Made by a program: the position numbers and the translations under genes
NCBI GenBank assembly: GCA_047967505.1
Contig: CM106538.1
Length of the DNA: 64,000 nt
Strand: one strand, 5' to 3'
Source of the DNA: Dipteris shenzhenensis
Taxonomy: Eukaryota > Polypodiophyta > Polypodiopsida > Gleicheniales
Shown here: positions 63,640 to 64,000 of the stretch, in pieces
How positions within the stretch are numbered: the first letter of the stretch is position 1
How the letters are laid out: every line of letters begins with the position of its first letter
Notes under the pieces: generated by a model
What the model saw: only the letters and a program-made list of their open reading frames with translations
What the model was told of the DNA's origin: nothing
Databases searched by the model: none

Positions 63640-64000
63640 TGGCTATAGAAGAGCCAGTGTACTTCGAAGATGCAGTAGACAAGCCAGAATGGCAAACTTC
63701 TATGAATGAAGAAATAAATGATTTGTATAAAAGTAATACTTGGGAATTATGTGACCTTCCACCAGGAAAGAAGGCCATAGCAAACAAATGGGTATATAAA
63801 GTGAAGTACAACCCAGATGGAATTATTCAAAGATACAAAGCCAGATTAGTTGCAAAAGGATTTGCACAACAATATGGTCAGGACTATGATGAGACTTATG
63901 CTCCAGTAACAAATATGGATTCCATACGGTTCTTGATATCACTAGTGAACTCAGTAGATGGAATGTGTACCAACTCGATGTCAAGAATGCATTTCTCAAT
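63640..64000 (+). pseudogene. Copia reverse transcriptase, 5' part, cut by window end
   Basis: The plus frame reads KPEWQTSMNEEINDLYKSNT, KKAIANKWVYKVKYNPDGII, YKARLVAKGFAQQYGQDYDE and TYAPVTNMDSIRFLISL, then in another phase YQLDVKNAFL at the very end. This is the N-terminal half of a copia RT. A one-base shift near 63955 separates the last two parts. The YVDD block would lie beyond the window. Confidence 0.9.

Larger units (their letters stand above)
50870..64000 (+). mobile_element. Ty1/copia retrotransposon split by a 10.3-kb insertion; runs off the window
   Basis: Gag (50870-51720) and pol (62048 to the window end) lie on the plus strand in copia order: capsid, zinc knuckle, protease, GAG-pre-integrase, integrase, RT. 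Between knuckle and protease sits a 10316-bp insertion. The element lacks a readable N-terminal gag and 5' LTR. It is a different copy from the element at 27.7 kb, with clearly different protein sequence. Several stops and frameshifts in gag and integrase show decay. The RT continues beyond the window. Confidence 0.9.

Overview
This window looks like intergenic, repeat-dominated DNA from a large land-plant genome. Evidence: plant Ty1/copia and Ty3/gypsy retroelements, an initiator-Met-tRNA primer site of plant copia type, TTTAGGG-type telomere words, a decayed plant-type PPR gene and a decayed plant TDBD (PHD-finger-associated) gene, and many long GA/CT microsatellites. A Penelope-like reverse transcriptase and an intronless PPR relic fit a fern, lycophyte or bryophyte better than a flowering plant, but that is inference. 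I see no intact host gene, no tRNA or rRNA gene and no CRISPR array.

Layout. 0.3-0.6 kb: nested CG-rich tandem repeat. 1.1-4 kb: decayed Ty3/gypsy pol on the minus strand with a small internal inversion. 4.8-5 kb: one possible orphan host exon. 5-19 kb: mostly AT-rich non-coding DNA with local duplications, microsatellites and an ACGT-motif array at 12.0-12.3 kb. 20-24 kb: gypsy integrase followed by a long decayed extra reading frame with a coiled-coil part. 27.7-33.2 kb: complete copia element on the minus strand (two LTRs, 5-bp target duplication, primer site, polypurine tract) with a mutated polyprotein, inserted next to a relic of a MULE-like transposase. 34.6 kb: near-perfect hairpin. 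35.8-36.6 kb: decayed coiled-coil gene on the minus strand. 37.6-40.2 kb: Penelope-like element between two direct repeats of about 540 bp. 40.2-42.6 kb: PPR pseudogene abutting a TDBD pseudogene on the other strand. 43.5-44.7 kb: complex tandem repeat. 45.3-49.2 kb: two further gypsy relics.

Main result. From 50.9 kb to the window end lies one copia element split by an insertion of about 10.3 kb (51721-62036). The insertion has matching inverted ends (24 bp perfect, with weaker extension outward) and an exact 11-bp direct repeat, TTGCAAATGAA, at its borders. Dropping the insertion and one copy of the direct repeat rejoins the copia gag-pol frame exactly. Inside it are: arrays of the 16-bp palindrome TACCTCGATCGAGGTA just upstream of promoter-like sequences at both ends; an AT-rich tandem region; a 12-copy satellite of about 187-bp monomers in a three-monomer higher-order pattern with telomere-like words in its first copies; and a minus-strand gene of about 947 codons with one 91-bp intron, three in-frame stops, and a D-x94-D-x38-E arrangement in motifs DFAEN, SDGCGGQ and GHGKGEHDG. 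I infer a large DNA transposon with a transposase of a type I cannot place among the classical plant superfamilies (its flanking duplication is Mutator-sized, its protein is not MURA-like). The palindromes are candidate transposase-binding or promoter elements.
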